From the NCBI GenBank assembly GCA_016219875.1, contig JACRJZ010000085.1, positions 17,654-81,653 of the forward strand: a stretch of DNA of 64,000 nucleotides, in the 5' to 3' direction. Made by a program: the position numbers and the translations under genes. This DNA is from Verrucomicrobiota bacterium. GTDB taxonomy: Bacteria > Verrucomicrobiota > Verrucomicrobiia > Limisphaerales > JACRJZ01. Within the stretch, counting starts at the first letter, position 1. Every line of letters starts with the position of its first letter. This document shows, piece by piece, positions 1 through 8,799 of this stretch. The notes under the pieces were generated by a model that worked only from the letters and a program-made list of their open reading frames with translations, did not search any database and was not told the origin of the DNA.

Positions 1-3000
1 GCATTCACTCCGCCAACCGGCTCGGTGAACGTGACGGTGATGTTAGTGAGGTAAAAGACGCTGCCGGCCGAGGGCGTCACCGAGAGCAGGCGCGGGGCGG
101 TCGCACCGGCGTCGGCCGCGTAGGCGTAGAGCTGGGCGTTGAAGCCGAAGTCGCTGCTGCTGAACGGCTGGTTGTTGAAGGCGTGGACGGCCAGCACGTT
201 CGTGCCGTCGGCGAGCGTCCAGGTGTAGCTGCTCAAGTCGGCCAGCAGGTAAGGCGCGCCGCTTTGGGTCGGCTCGAAGATGGCCTGGGGCGCGGAGCCA
301 TCGTAGGGAATGTCCCCTCCCGCCATGTTGTAGCGGAGCACCTCGAAGCCGTTGATCCAGACGATGCAGCCGTCATCGGACTGGAAGTTGAAAAACAAGT
401 TCGACACGGCCGCGGCGTTGGGCACGAAGAAGCGCGAGCGCAAGAAGATGCTGCTGTAAGCGCCGCCCCGCATGTCGTCCACCGGCGTGCCTGGGTTAGC
501 GGGGCCGTTGTAAGGATCGCCGTAGAAGAACGGCGCGGGCGCGTTGCTCCACGCGGTGTCGTCGAAGCCGAGTTGTCGCCAGGCGTCGATGGGTGAAGAG
601 GCTTCGGCGTAGGCTTTCAAGAGTTGCCAGTTGGAGTTGGATTCCACGAGCACGACGCGGTTGTCGAGCAGGTAGCTCCAGGTCGCGCCGGAGCCGGTCC
701 CGTCGAAGGCGTTCGGCGGCGAGCCCAGGTCGGTGATGCCGTGAGCGGCCGCCCAGGAAATCGAAACGGCGCCCGCCGCTGGCTGGGGAAACGCAAAGGT
801 GAAATCCGTCCCCGAACCCGTGAGGCTGATGGCCGGGTTGCCGTTGATGAGCAAGTCGTCCGCATTCACCCCGGCCACGGGTTCGCTGAACGTGACCGCG
901 ACTTGCGTGAGGTTCGTCACCACGGCGTCGGCGGGAGGGTTCTTCGCCACCACGACGGGCGGCGTGCTGTCCACGATCGTGTAGCTCCACGTCGCACCCG
1001 GCCCCGCGGCGTTGAAGGGGAACGGCGGCCGGCCCAGGTCGCGGATGCCGTGGCCCGTGGTCCACGTCACGTTGACCACGCCGAGGCCCGGCGGCGTGAC
1101 ACTGAACACGAAGTTCGAGCCGATCCCGCTGAGGCCGGTGGCCGGAGATCCGTTCACCAACAGGTCGGCGGCCTCCACGTTGGTGACGATTTCGCTGAAC
1201 GTGACTTGGATGAAGGTGAGGCTGGACAAACTCGCGCCTCGCGTTGGCACCACGCCGATGATCGTCGGGGCCACGGTGTTCGTGACGGCCGGCGTGACCG
1301 TGATGTTCACGGGCGCCGAGGTGTTCCTGATGCCGCCACTCGCGGTGGCTACCGCCGTGAGCACGTGGCTGCCCGCCGTGCTGTCCCAACTGAAGCTGAA
1401 TGGCCGCGTGCTGTCTTGGCCCAACTTGACTGCGCCGGCGAAGAACTCGACCAGCGTGATGGCGCCGCCGCTGTCCGAGGCGTTGGCCTCGAGCGCCACG
1501 GGATCGGGCGCGATGTAGCTGGCGCCGTTGGTCGGGCTGGTGAGTTGGACGATGGCGTTCTGGACCACCACGTTGGCGACTGCTGAGGTCGTGCTCAGGC
1601 CGCTGTTGTCCGTGGCCACGGTGCGCAACGCGTAGTAGCCGAGTGTGGGATTGCTCCAGGCAAACTCAAACGGAGCCGTCGCGTCGTCACCGAGCTTGGT
1701 GGTACCGGCGAAGAAGGCCACGTTGGTCACGGTGCCGTCGAGGTCCGAGGCGGAGGCGCTGAGGGTCGAGGTGCCGGGGCTGAAGAGCGTGGCGCCGTTG
1801 GTCGGGTAGGCGAGCGCCACCAACGGCGGCGAAGCAAAGGAATATCCCGCCACCCAAACAGGGCCGTTGACGAGGGTGCCATCGACGGCGTTGCCGCTGG
1901 AGTCATGCGCGATGGCGCCGGAGGGTTCATCTAGCGCCCAGCGGCCCACGAGGCCCGAAGCGTTGGGGATTTGGAGGAAACGGGCGCTGGCAATCTGCGC
2001 TTCCGAGCGCGCGTAGTTCCAGATGCGCGCTTCATCGAGCACGCCGGCGAAGAAGCCTTGCGGCTGGCCGTCCGAAGTGAGCGAGGTGCCCAGCGCGGCG
2101 TGTTGGATGCTGTCGAAGCGCGGCAGCGCGCCCGCGAAGGCGGAGGCGTCCGGCAGGCCATCGAGGAAGAGTTGCCAGTTGGTGCCGTCGTAGGTCGCCG
2201 CGGCGTGATGCCACACCCCGGGGGTGACCGGCGTCATGCCTGAAACCGGGTGGTTGTTCGGGTTCGGAGAGGAGCCAATGTCTTCAAAGTCGGCCACCAG
2301 AACGCTGTCGGCGGGGCGGATGCCGAAGAAGTAGTTGCAGTCGCGGTTATTGCCGTCCGACTCGCCGCGGCCTTTGGTGAGGAGCGGGATGCCGGTAATG
2401 CCGCCGGCTCCGGAGGAAGCGACTTGGCCGTCGCCGGTCCAGCGGAACCAGGTTTCCAACGTAAACTGGGCGGCGCCCAGCGCCGGCGCCATGCCGAACG
2501 TCACGTAGCTGCCCGCGCCGTTGAATTCCAGCCCGCCGTAGGTGCTGGCCACCACGGAAATGTTGACCGGCGCCGAGGTGGCGCTCAAGCCGCCGTTGTC
2601 GGTGGCCACCACGGTCAAGGTGTAGTTGCCCGCCGCGACATTGTTCCAGGCGTAGTTGAAGGGACTGGAGGAAACCGTGCCCAGCAGCGCGGCGCCGGAG
2701 TAGAAATCCACGCGCGCCACCGTGCCGTCGCCGTCCGTGGCGGCGGCCACAAGGCTGATGTTGGCGGGCGCGGCGAACGTCGCATTGTCGGCCGGGCTGG
2801 CGAGGCTGACGGCCGGCGGGGAGTTGGCCACGCCCCAGGCGAAGGCGCTGTTGGTGGCCGTGCCCACGGCGTTGCTCACGATGACCGTGCAGAGGAAGTT
2901 GCTGCCCAGCGCCAGCGGCGCGCTGGTGAAGGCGCCGCTGCCGCTCGTCAGGGCCAGGACGTTGTTCGTGTACCAGTAATGGACCAAGGGCGGCGTGCCA

Positions 3001-3881
3001 CCGGCCCCCACGCTGAACGTGGCTGCGGTGCCGACCACGTTGGTTTGATGACGCATCGGGGCCGTGATTTGCGGCGGGCCGTCCGCGAGGACTTCCTCGA
3101 TCCGAAAGGCACTGATGGCGTAACAGTAGGTGTCTTGCACGGTGCCTCCCGGCACGGCGGCCCCGCTCGCCAACACTGCGTGGTAGTTCGAGCAAATCAC
3201 CGAGAACGAAGTGCCCGCCGGCACGATGTCGTCCCAGCCGATGACGTCCCCGCACTGATTCTCGCCGCAGTTCCAGGCCGCTTGGGTGACCGGCGCCAGC
3301 GCGTCGCCGTACGGGGACCAGCCGTTGGTCACGATGCCGGGCGACGCCGGCGTGCCGGTTCCAGTGAGGTGGGCCGGGGTGGCGCTGCTCGCCCCCGCCA
3401 GGGTGGCCAATGCCCAGCGACCCGCGTAACTGTTTCCGCGAATGCTGGTGCCCCGGAAGCGGTATTTGCGGCCGGGGGTCAAATTGGTAAAGGTGATCGC
3501 GACGGCGGCGTCGTAGGGGTCCGGGCCGAAGAAAAGAGCACTGGAGGCCCAGTCGATCCTGCCGGCAAAAATCTGGTCGGCCGGCGTGTCGGTGCGGGGA
3601 GACTGCGAAGTCCCGTTGACGCCACTTACCATCCCCACCGAAGTGATCGACACTCCGGCCGGCAGTGCTCCGCCGGTGTCGGAGTTCCACAGCGGCCCGC
3701 CCACCGTTTCCCCCGCCGTGCCCGATTGGGTCAAAGAGTACGTGGTCACGTTGGCGGCGGTGCCCCCGCCGCCGTTGTGGTCGTTGTAAGCGACCCACTG
3801 TCCCGTGGCTTGCAGACTCAACAAGATCGTCGCCGTGACGAGCGCCAGACTCATCCGGCAACGCACAAATAAGGCATTCAT
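1..3881 (-). CDS. Giant exported multidomain Ig/LamG protein, partial (3' end outside window)
   Basis: One continuous minus-strand frame runs from ATG at 3881 past base 1, giving at least 1,293 codons with no stop. Tyr codons checked near 126, 672, 1632, 2622 and 3126 lie in the same frame. Residues 1-28 (MNALFVRCRMSLALVTATIL...) look like a signal peptide. The rest is Ser/Thr/Gly/Ala rich: a PEP/sialidase-like N-region, an Ig-like module with ATDGDG and ATDNGG loops (about 360-435), a LamG/concanavalin-like fold (about 445-675, with FTLETWFRW and LDGLPDASAF), two more Ig repeats (about 695-850), SbsA-type Ig repeats with VTFSEPV (about 870-1050), a jelly-roll region around WINGFEVLRYNMAGGDIPYD, and another SbsA repeat at the window edge. 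Probably a cell-surface or secreted adhesin or polymer-binding protein; the exact ligand is unknown. Confidence 0.9.
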   Translation of the reverse strand, partial: MNALFVRCRMSLALVTATILLSLQATGQWVAYNDHNGGGGTAANVTTYSLTQSGTAGETVGGPLWNSDTGGALPAGVSITSVGMVSGVNGTSQSPRTDTPADQIFAGRIDWASSALFFGPDPYDAAVAITFTNLTPGRKYRFRGTSIRGNSYAGRWALATLAGASSATPAHLTGTGTPASPGIVTNGWSPYGDALAPVTQAAWNCGENQCGDVIGWDDIVPAGTSFSVICSNYHAVLASGAAVPGGTVQDTYCYAISAFRIEEVLADGPPQITAPMRHQTNVVGTAATFSVGAGGTPPLVHYWYTNNVLALTSGSGAFTSAPLALGSNFLCTVIVSNAVGTATNSAFAWGVANSPPAVSLASPADNATFAAPANISLVAAATDGDGTVARVDFYSGAALLGTVSSSPFNYAWNNVAAGNYTLTVVATDNGGLSATSAPVNISVVASTYGGLEFNGAGSYVTFGMAPALGAAQFTLETWFRWTGDGQVASSGAGGITGIPLLTKGRGESDGNNRDCNYFFGIRPADSVLVADFEDIGSSPNPNNHPVSGMTPVTPGVWHHAAATYDGTNWQLFLDGLPDASAFAGALPRFDSIQHAALGTSLTSDGQPQGFFAGVLDEARIWNYARSEAQIASARFLQIPNASGLVGRWALDEPSGAIAHDSSGNAVDGTLVNGPVWVAGYSFASPPLVALAYPTNGATLFSPGTSTLSASASDLDGTVTNVAFFAGTTKLGDDATAPFEFAWSNPTLGYYALRTVATDNSGLSTTSAVANVVVQNAIVQLTSPTNGASYIAPDPVALEANASDSGGAITLVEFFAGAVKLGQDSTRPFSFSWDSTAGSHVLTAVATASGGIRNTSAPVNITVTPAVTNTVAPTIIGVVPTRGASLSSLTFIQVTFSEIVTNVEAADLLVNGSPATGLSGIGSNFVFSVTPPGLGVVNVTWTTGHGIRDLGRPPFPFNAAGPGATWSYTIVDSTPPVVVAKNPPADAVVTNLTQVAVTFSEPVAGVNADDLLINGNPAISLTGSGTDFTFAFPQPAAGAVSISWAAAHGITDLGSPPNAFDGTGSGATWSYLLDNRVVLVESNSNWQLLKAYAEASSPIDAWRQLGFDDTAWSNAPAPFFYGDPYNGPANPGTPVDDMRGGAYSSIFLRSRFFVPNAAAVSNLFFNFQSDDGCIVWINGFEVLRYNMAGGDIPYDGSAPQAIFEPTQSGAPYLLADLSSYTWTLADGTNVLAVHAFNNQPFSSSDFGFNAQLYAYAADAGATAPRLLSVTPSAGSVFYLTNITVTFTEPVGGVN

Positions 3882-4047
3882 GCGACGATTGTGTGACGGA
3901 CTCGAGGAAAGGGAAGTCGAATTTCAAGTCCGGCCAGCACGATCTTCAGTCCCGTCAAGCGCCGCTTGGAACGCGGTCTTCCCCGCCGGCTGCTTCGTTT
4001 CGGCTTGGCCTGTAACGGCGGGGCTCCGGCCTGCCGCTACGGGATTT

Positions 4048-6711
4048 TCAATCGACTCCTTTGACGCGATAAAACCGCTGCGTCCGCGCGGTCGCGTTGG
4101 TGTCGGTGGCGGTGAGGATTCCGCCGGTGCCAATCAAGTTAGTTATCGCGGACGACCACGCACTGCTCACGAGGTCGCTGGCGGCTTCCAGGCTGTAGAG
4201 GCTTCCTGCCAACGTGGTGAAGCGGACCACGAGATTGCCGTTCACCAGCGACACCGCCGTAATCTTCGGGCGGGCGACGATTTCGTCGGCGCCGAGGTCG
4301 GCCCCGGTTCCTTGCGGACGGGTCTCGCCATCGAGGTCATTCGTCACCGACGCCAGCAGCGGCGCCTTGTCGATGGCATTGGTAGCCGAGGGCAGCAGGT
4401 GGAGGTCGGCCGCCGCCGGATTCACGAACCAGTTGGAGTTGGCCGTCAGCAAGTTGGTGGTGAGCGTGGCCGTGGCGCTGTCGCGCAGGTGGATCGGGGC
4501 GTCGGCCAGGTTGTGGCGCGCGGCGCCGCCGGTGGTGTCGGCGAAGCGGAACTCGACCGCGTAAGACACATTGCTGTTCACCAGCACCGTGTTGTGGTCG
4601 ATGGCTGTGCCCGGAGAATTCCAGGCCAGGATTGCGGCGTCGGAACTCGCCCGGCGCGCCGCGCTCATCAGGCCGGGCGTGAGATAGACGAAGTTGTTGC
4701 GGATCACTCCGCCGGCATGGTCCGGTGAGCCGTTGTTCTCCAGGCCGTAGGCGATGGCGCGGTCCACGTTGATGAAGACGTTCCGCTCCGTCACCGTGTC
4801 GGCGGAGCGCCGCCACATGAGCACGGCGGGATTCCACAGATACGCGGCGGTGTCTGGGTTGTGCAGGTCTTTGAAGACGTTGCCGCGGACGATCCAGTTC
4901 CGGGCGGCGTGCGCGCTGATACCGTTGAAGTAGCCGACGCCCGCGCCGTGATCGGTGGAGGGCGGCCCCGACAGGTATTCGAGCCAGCACCACTCGACGA
5001 CGCCGCGGTTCACGCCGTTGGTGACGGCGGAGACGTTGGCTTTGATGAACTGGGAGCCGGCGTTCAGCAGCTTCACGCTGTAGAGGCGCGGAGATTGCGC
5101 GCCGGGATTGAAGATGACGCTGTTGTCGTAGGTGTCGCGGATGGTGAGGTGCGCGATCGTGGTGTTGGTGCCGTTGGACCAAATGCCGAACAGCACGCCG
5201 CCGTGGCTGGCGTTGTCCATGCCTCGGCCTGCGAGCACCACGTTCGTGCAGCCGGCGGCGCCGCGGAGGGTGACGTTATTGCGGCCATTCACATAGAGGC
5301 TGCTGGTGAGCACGTAAGTGCCGTCGGCCAGGAGGATCGTGTCGCCGTGCCGCAGGCTGCCCATCGCGGCCTGAAGTTGCGGCTCGGTGGCGACCGGCAC
5401 GAGGCGCGTCCCCGTGAGCGGCAGGGGCGGCGCCTCGCACGCGCGGCAGGCGGCAGGCACGCGGATTTCATAGACGTCGATGCGTGGCTCTTCACCGTAG
5501 TTCTGGGCGAGATAGAGGCGTCCCGTCGCGGGATCGAAGCCGGCGCCAGCCAGATCGGCCTCGCCGCTGGTGTCGAGGTCGTCGAGCGACCAGACCTGAT
5601 ACGGGACCACCTCCCAGGGCTGCTTCTCGCCGCGCTTCACTTGGACCAACTCGTTGGCATCGTAGGCCCAGACTTGGTGCTGGTAAGGATAGGCATGCGT
5701 CCCTTTGGAACTGTCGGCCGGATCGTAACAGTCGCCGCCGCTGGCCCCGCCCGTGCCGTAGCAGTAAGGGCCGGTGCCGTGCCGCCCGATGAAGAGCACG
5801 CTGCGGCTCTGTGGCGGGAACGCGAGGCCGGCGAAATGCGTCGCCAAGTTAAAGAGCGGATTCTGGCTGTTTTCCAGCGCGAGCGGATGCGCCAGCGGGT
5901 AGAACAGGACCGTGGCGCCGGGAATCGGATTCGACACGCCAACCGCATCGGGATCGAACACCGTCGCGGCTGGTCCCGCCGAACTGCAACTGATGATGGC
6001 GAGGCCGCCGTTGCCCGTCAGCGCGGGACCGCCGAACAGTGCGCGCCACTCGATGGGAATGGGCGTCAGGTAGCCGCCCAGCGAACGTGGGTTCGCCGCG
6101 GCGGTCATCGGATAAAGCCCTTGGAAGTCGTTGGAGACCGACAAGTCCAACCCGGAGCGACCGTGGGAATTCACCTGGACGCACGCGCCGTCGTAGTAGA
6201 TCGCAGCACCAACGATGAGCCGGCCATTGTAGGGCAACATCCCATACACGAAACCATCGCCGTCGAGGCTGCCGAACCGGCCGTCGGTCACGTCGGCGAA
6301 CGGCTGCAGCACCCTGGCCACGGGGAGGCTTTCCCAGTCGCGGCTGTTCACCAACTCCGACGGGACCTCCACCTGGGCCACTTGTCCGGGATACCACGCG
6401 TGGCCTTCCAGGAAGAGCGTCTGCTGGCTGGTGACTGGGTCGAGATATGGCGTGACCGCGTGTCCGCCGTAGCCGAAGCGGGAGCCGCCGAAATCGCCTT
6501 GCGGCAAGGCGAACGCGCCCAGGTAGGTGAAGTGGGTCTTCCGCACGAGCGGCAACTGGCTCGGTTCCACGGTGGCCGAGACGGACTTCAGGCCCGCCAG
6601 CCCGAGCCAAGCCACGGTGGCGGCGACCATGAGGTGTCGCCATCGGTGGGAGGTGAAGAGTGCCAGAGCCTGAGATCGAGAAACGCCGGCTGGTTTCGCG
6701 CTGGTTGTCAT
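4048..6711 (-). CDS. Exported beta-propeller-like plus right-handed beta-helix protein
   Basis: 887 aa. A hydrophobic segment at residues 28-47 (MVAATVAWLGLAGLKSVSA) acts as signal peptide or anchor; the real start may be Met28. Residues about 55-430 are a repetitive Gly/Tyr-rich domain without a clear family name. Residues about 440-790 have parallel beta-helix character as in PL6/chondroitinase-B-like proteins (GDTILLADGTYVLTSSLYV, then repeated N-x-F/V-x-N turns such as GNVFKDL, RNVFINV, RNNFVYL). A C-terminal module (about 805-887) with SLYSLEAASDL and RFYRVKGVD resembles the C-terminus of the exported protein at 49443-51812, so it may be a shared sorting or adhesion module. Substrate could be a uronate polysaccharide, but no catalytic residues were identified. 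Confidence 0.85.
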   Translation of the reverse strand: MTTSAKPAGVSRSQALALFTSHRWRHLMVAATVAWLGLAGLKSVSATVEPSQLPLVRKTHFTYLGAFALPQGDFGGSRFGYGGHAVTPYLDPVTSQQTLFLEGHAWYPGQVAQVEVPSELVNSRDWESLPVARVLQPFADVTDGRFGSLDGDGFVYGMLPYNGRLIVGAAIYYDGACVQVNSHGRSGLDLSVSNDFQGLYPMTAAANPRSLGGYLTPIPIEWRALFGGPALTGNGGLAIISCSSAGPAATVFDPDAVGVSNPIPGATVLFYPLAHPLALENSQNPLFNLATHFAGLAFPPQSRSVLFIGRHGTGPYCYGTGGASGGDCYDPADSSKGTHAYPYQHQVWAYDANELVQVKRGEKQPWEVVPYQVWSLDDLDTSGEADLAGAGFDPATGRLYLAQNYGEEPRIDVYEIRVPAACRACEAPPLPLTGTRLVPVATEPQLQAAMGSLRHGDTILLADGTYVLTSSLYVNGRNNVTLRGAAGCTNVVLAGRGMDNASHGGVLFGIWSNGTNTTIAHLTIRDTYDNSVIFNPGAQSPRLYSVKLLNAGSQFIKANVSAVTNGVNRGVVEWCWLEYLSGPPSTDHGAGVGYFNGISAHAARNWIVRGNVFKDLHNPDTAAYLWNPAVLMWRRSADTVTERNVFINVDRAIAYGLENNGSPDHAGGVIRNNFVYLTPGLMSAARRASSDAAILAWNSPGTAIDHNTVLVNSNVSYAVEFRFADTTGGAARHNLADAPIHLRDSATATLTTNLLTANSNWFVNPAAADLHLLPSATNAIDKAPLLASVTNDLDGETRPQGTGADLGADEIVARPKITAVSLVNGNLVVRFTTLAGSLYSLEAASDLVSSAWSSAITNLIGTGGILTATDTNATARTQRFYRVKGVD

Positions 6712-6796
6712 ACGAGGAATGGACGTCCGCGTCGTGCTCAGACTTCATCACGCGATGCCCTCGTCTCGTCGCGCCGAAAGTTTGCGCGACAGCGGC

Positions 6797-6927
6797 GTAG
6801 CGCCGGTTTTCCAACCGGCGACGCGCTCGAATGGGACCGGCCTGGAACCCTCGTGCGGCGTCTTGGAGCTTCGTCGGCTCGCCGGTTGGAAAACCGGCGA
6901 TACGGCAGACTCGAAAGTCTGCGCTAC
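6797..6927. repeat. Family I palindromic repeat, copy a
   Basis: Nested inverted repeats: GTAGCGCCGGTTTTCCAACC at the left is answered by GGTTGGAAAACCGGCGATAC, then by CAGACTCGAAAGTCTGCGCT. It shares a further right flank (...ACTTGAGGCA.CCC) with copy d at 43928 in opposite orientation. It fills most of the 311-base gap 6712-7022; nothing else is visible there. No transposase or U-run. Confidence 0.85.
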
Positions 6928-7022
6928 GGACACCATGAGACGGAACTTGAGGCATCCCGCCTCCCACCTGTCCCGCTTCTCCCGCCCTTGCCCTGCCCGG
7001 CGTTCCCTGCTTCACTCCGCGC

Positions 7023-7547
7023 GTGGCGCTGCCATACACGATTTCCACGCTGCTCTATTGCTTCAGCGAGCGCGACGAGGTCCTGCTGCTCGAGCGGGCG
7101 CAGGAGCCGAACCTCGGCCTCTGGAGCCCCTGCGGCGGCAAGCTCAAAATGGACACCGGCGAATCGCCCTACGCCTGTGCCTGCCGCGAGGCACGCGAGG
7201 AACTGGGAATCGCCCTCGCGCCCCGCGACCTGCACCTGACGGGCTTGGTCAGCGAACACGGTTACCAGGGCCAGAGCCACTGGCTGATGTTCCTCTTTGA
7301 AGTGAAGCGGCGGCTCACCACTTGTCCGCCGCCGATGCACGAAGGCCGCTTCGCTTTCTTCGCCAAAGAGCAGGTCGCGTCCCTGCGAGTTCCCCAAACC
7401 GACCGCGAGCAACTCTGGCCGCTGTTCTGGCAACACCGCGGAGGCTTCTTCGCCGCGCATTGCCACTGCCACGCCGATGGCCGCAACGAATGGACCGTGG
7501 AGGAACTCCAGCCTCCCGCGCTTCGAGCCGGGAACGTTGAACGTTGA
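7023..7547 (+). CDS. Nudix hydrolase
   Basis: 174 aa from a GTG start. A Nudix fold is clear: GGKLKMDTGE followed by SPYACAC and REAREELGI gives the Nudix box, with the usual REaxEELG metal-binding glutamates (about residues 59-66) and a two-residue insertion between GG and the first Glu. The N-terminus (LPYTISTLLYCF) and EVLLLER strand are typical of ADP-ribose/NTP pyrophosphohydrolases; the substrate cannot be told. The last codons (RAGNVER) are read from a heptanucleotide array at 7532-7566, so the native C-terminus was probably different. tadA starts 10-22 bases downstream, suggesting cotranscription. Confidence 0.88.
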   Translation: MALPYTISTLLYCFSERDEVLLLERAQEPNLGLWSPCGGKLKMDTGESPYACACREAREELGIALAPRDLHLTGLVSEHGYQGQSHWLMFLFEVKRRLTTCPPPMHEGRFAFFAKEQVASLRVPQTDREQLWPLFWQHRGGFFAAHCHCHADGRNEWTVEELQPPALRAGNVER

Positions 7548-7566
7548 ACTTGGAGCTTGGAACTTC
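7532..7566. repeat. Heptanucleotide array (GAACGTT-type), 5 units
   Basis: Five consecutive 7-base units: GAACGTT, GAACGTT, GAACTTG, GAGCTTG, GAACTTC. It bridges the 3' end of the Nudix gene and the start of tadA. Confidence 0.85.
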
Positions 7567-7568
7567 CC

Positions 7569-8057
7569 GTGGCCTCCGAACCCATCATCGACCTCGAAAG
7601 CGACCACTACTTCATGGGCGAAGCCTTGCGCCAGGCCGCCAAAGCCGGCGCGGCGGAGGAAGTGCCGGTGGGCGCGGTCATCGTGCGCGACGGCCGGATC
7701 ATCGCCCGCGCCTTCAATCAGGTGGAGTTGCTCAAGGACGCCACTGCGCACGCCGAGATGCTGGCGATCACGCAAGCGGAAGGGGCCGTCGGCGACTGGC
7801 GGCTCACCGATTGCACGCTCTACGTCACGAAGGAGCCGTGTCCGATGTGCGCCGGCGCCATCGTCCACGTGCGCTTGGCCCGCGTGGTTTTTGGCGCCTC
7901 CGATTCCAAAGGCGGCGCGGCCGGCAGCATCATCAACCTGCTCCAGATGCCCACGCTCAACCATCGCAGTGAGATCACGGTTGGCGTGCGGGAAGAGGAA
8001 TGCCGCGGGCTGCTGCGGGCGTTCTTCCAGGCGCAGCGGGCGAAAGCGGGGAACTGA
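7569..8057 (+). CDS. tadA: tRNA-specific adenosine deaminase
   Basis: About 162 aa. Deaminates A34 to inosine in the anticodon of tRNA-Arg(ACG). The zinc site is complete: TAHAEML holds the His ligand and catalytic Glu, and EPCPMC holds the two Cys ligands. DHYFMGEALRQA near the start is the usual first helix and VFGASDSKGGAAGS is family-typical. The start is uncertain: GTG at 7569 (VASEPIID) is chosen; TTG at 7557 would add four residues read from the heptad array. No good Shine-Dalgarno is seen. It follows the Nudix gene closely. Confidence 0.93.
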   Translation: MASEPIIDLESDHYFMGEALRQAAKAGAAEEVPVGAVIVRDGRIIARAFNQVELLKDATAHAEMLAITQAEGAVGDWRLTDCTLYVTKEPCPMCAGAIVHVRLARVVFGASDSKGGAAGSIINLLQMPTLNHRSEITVGVREEECRGLLRAFFQAQRAKAGN

Positions 8058-8066
8058 GCCAGAACA

Positions 8067-8251
8067 ATGCAGTTGAACCACGAAAGACACGAAAAACACG
8101 AAAGGGGAACCGAAGCCATCCGCGGGCGCGAAAGATCAGAGCGGGAATCCAGCGCGGCCACCTTTTGGTGGAGCCGGGCACGTCCAGGTCAGACCCGGTG
8201 GCGGCCTTTCTTTTCGTGTGTTTCGTGTCTTTCGTGGTTCCCTCAATTGCA
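8067..8251. repeat. Family III inverted-repeat element with 9-base tandem arrays
   Basis: Three 9-base units CACGAAAGA/CACGAAAAA/CACGAAAGG at 8079-8105 are answered in inverse by three at 8211-8237. The outer ends (ATGCAGTTGAACCAC and GTGGTTCCCTCAATTGCAT) are also imperfectly inverted. The interior (about 105 bases) has no gene. The element fills the gap between tadA and the convergent pterin dehydratase. Confidence 0.88.
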
Positions 8252-8270
8252 TGGACACGGCTGAGCCGGA

Positions 8271-8567
8271 TCACTTCCGCGTCCGCTGGCCCGTCAGTTG
8301 GTCGAACTTCGCAGCCAACTCAAAATCCTTCGCCGTCAACCCGCCCTCGTCATGGGTCGTCAAGGCGAGCCGGACTTTGTTCCAGCGGATGTCGATGTCG
8401 GGATGATGCCAGGCGCGTTCGGCCAGCTTGGCCACGGCGTCCACGAATTGGATCGCGGCCGGGAAATCCTCGAACTCGTAGGTGCGGGAAATGACGGCGC
8501 CATGCTTGGTCCACGCCGGCACCGCGGCGAGCGCCGCTTTGATTTGCTGAGCGTTCAGTTTTGCCAT
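8271..8567 (-). CDS. phhB: Pterin-4a-carbinolamine dehydratase
   Basis: 98 aa from ATG at 8567 (MAKLNAQQIKAAL); an upstream in-frame ATG at 8585 would add six unlikely residues. It dehydrates 4a-hydroxytetrahydrobiopterin to recycle pterin cofactor in aromatic amino acid hydroxylation, and in many bacteria it is a general pterin enzyme. The active-site signature is present: AERAWHHPDIDIRWNKV has the tandem His-His-Pro and the conserved Trp/Val strand, and LTTHDEGGLTAKDFELA has the third His and the GLT-x-x-D motif. Length matches the family. No aromatic hydroxylase is nearby. Confidence 0.95.
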   Translation of the reverse strand: MAKLNAQQIKAALAAVPAWTKHGAVISRTYEFEDFPAAIQFVDAVAKLAERAWHHPDIDIRWNKVRLALTTHDEGGLTAKDFELAAKFDQLTGQRTRK

Positions 8568-8696
8568 AGGGCAGCAGTATGCCACAGCTTGGCCGCGCCG
8601 CTCAGGGCCGATTCGAGAAGGATCCCTGAACGGCCCCGAGGCGCTGGATTTTTCACTTGGCTAAACCCCAAATCCACCGAACAGTTCGGGCGTCGT

Positions 8697-8772
8697 GGTC
8701 CCGTAGCTCAAATGGATAGAGCAGCGGTTTCCTAAACCGCGGATCCCCGTTCAATTCGGGGCGGGGCTACCA
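8697..8772 (+). tRNA. tRNA-Arg (anticodon CCU)
   Basis: A full cloverleaf can be drawn: acceptor GGTCCCG 8697-8703 pairs with CGGGGCT 8762-8768 (two G-U pairs); D arm GCTC/GAGC; anticodon stem GCGGT/ACCGC with loop TTCCTAA, anticodon CCT at 8731-8733; T arm CCCCG-TTCAATT-CGGGG at 8745-8761; discriminator A at 8769; CCA is encoded at 8770-8772. It reads AGG Arg codons. Confidence 0.97.
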
Positions 8773-8799
8773 ACCAGTTGCGGATCAGGGCGGGATGAC

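Noticed and set aside
2250..3927. Plus- and minus-strand open frames of over 500 codons within the first gene
   Set aside because: Their compositions (Arg/Gly/His-rich) are those of shadows; the true frame is the uninterrupted one from 3881 with Ig and LamG motifs.
6797..6927. Rho-independent terminator
   Set aside because: Hairpins are strong but no U-run follows on either strand; the same element occurs at other kinds of position.
4861..7239. Plus-strand 792-codon open frame opposite the beta-helix protein
   Set aside because: No family motif, and it runs through family I repeat and into the Nudix gene in another frame.
8697..8772. Integration site at the tRNA-Arg 3' end
   Set aside because: No repeat of the tRNA end or integrase was seen nearby.
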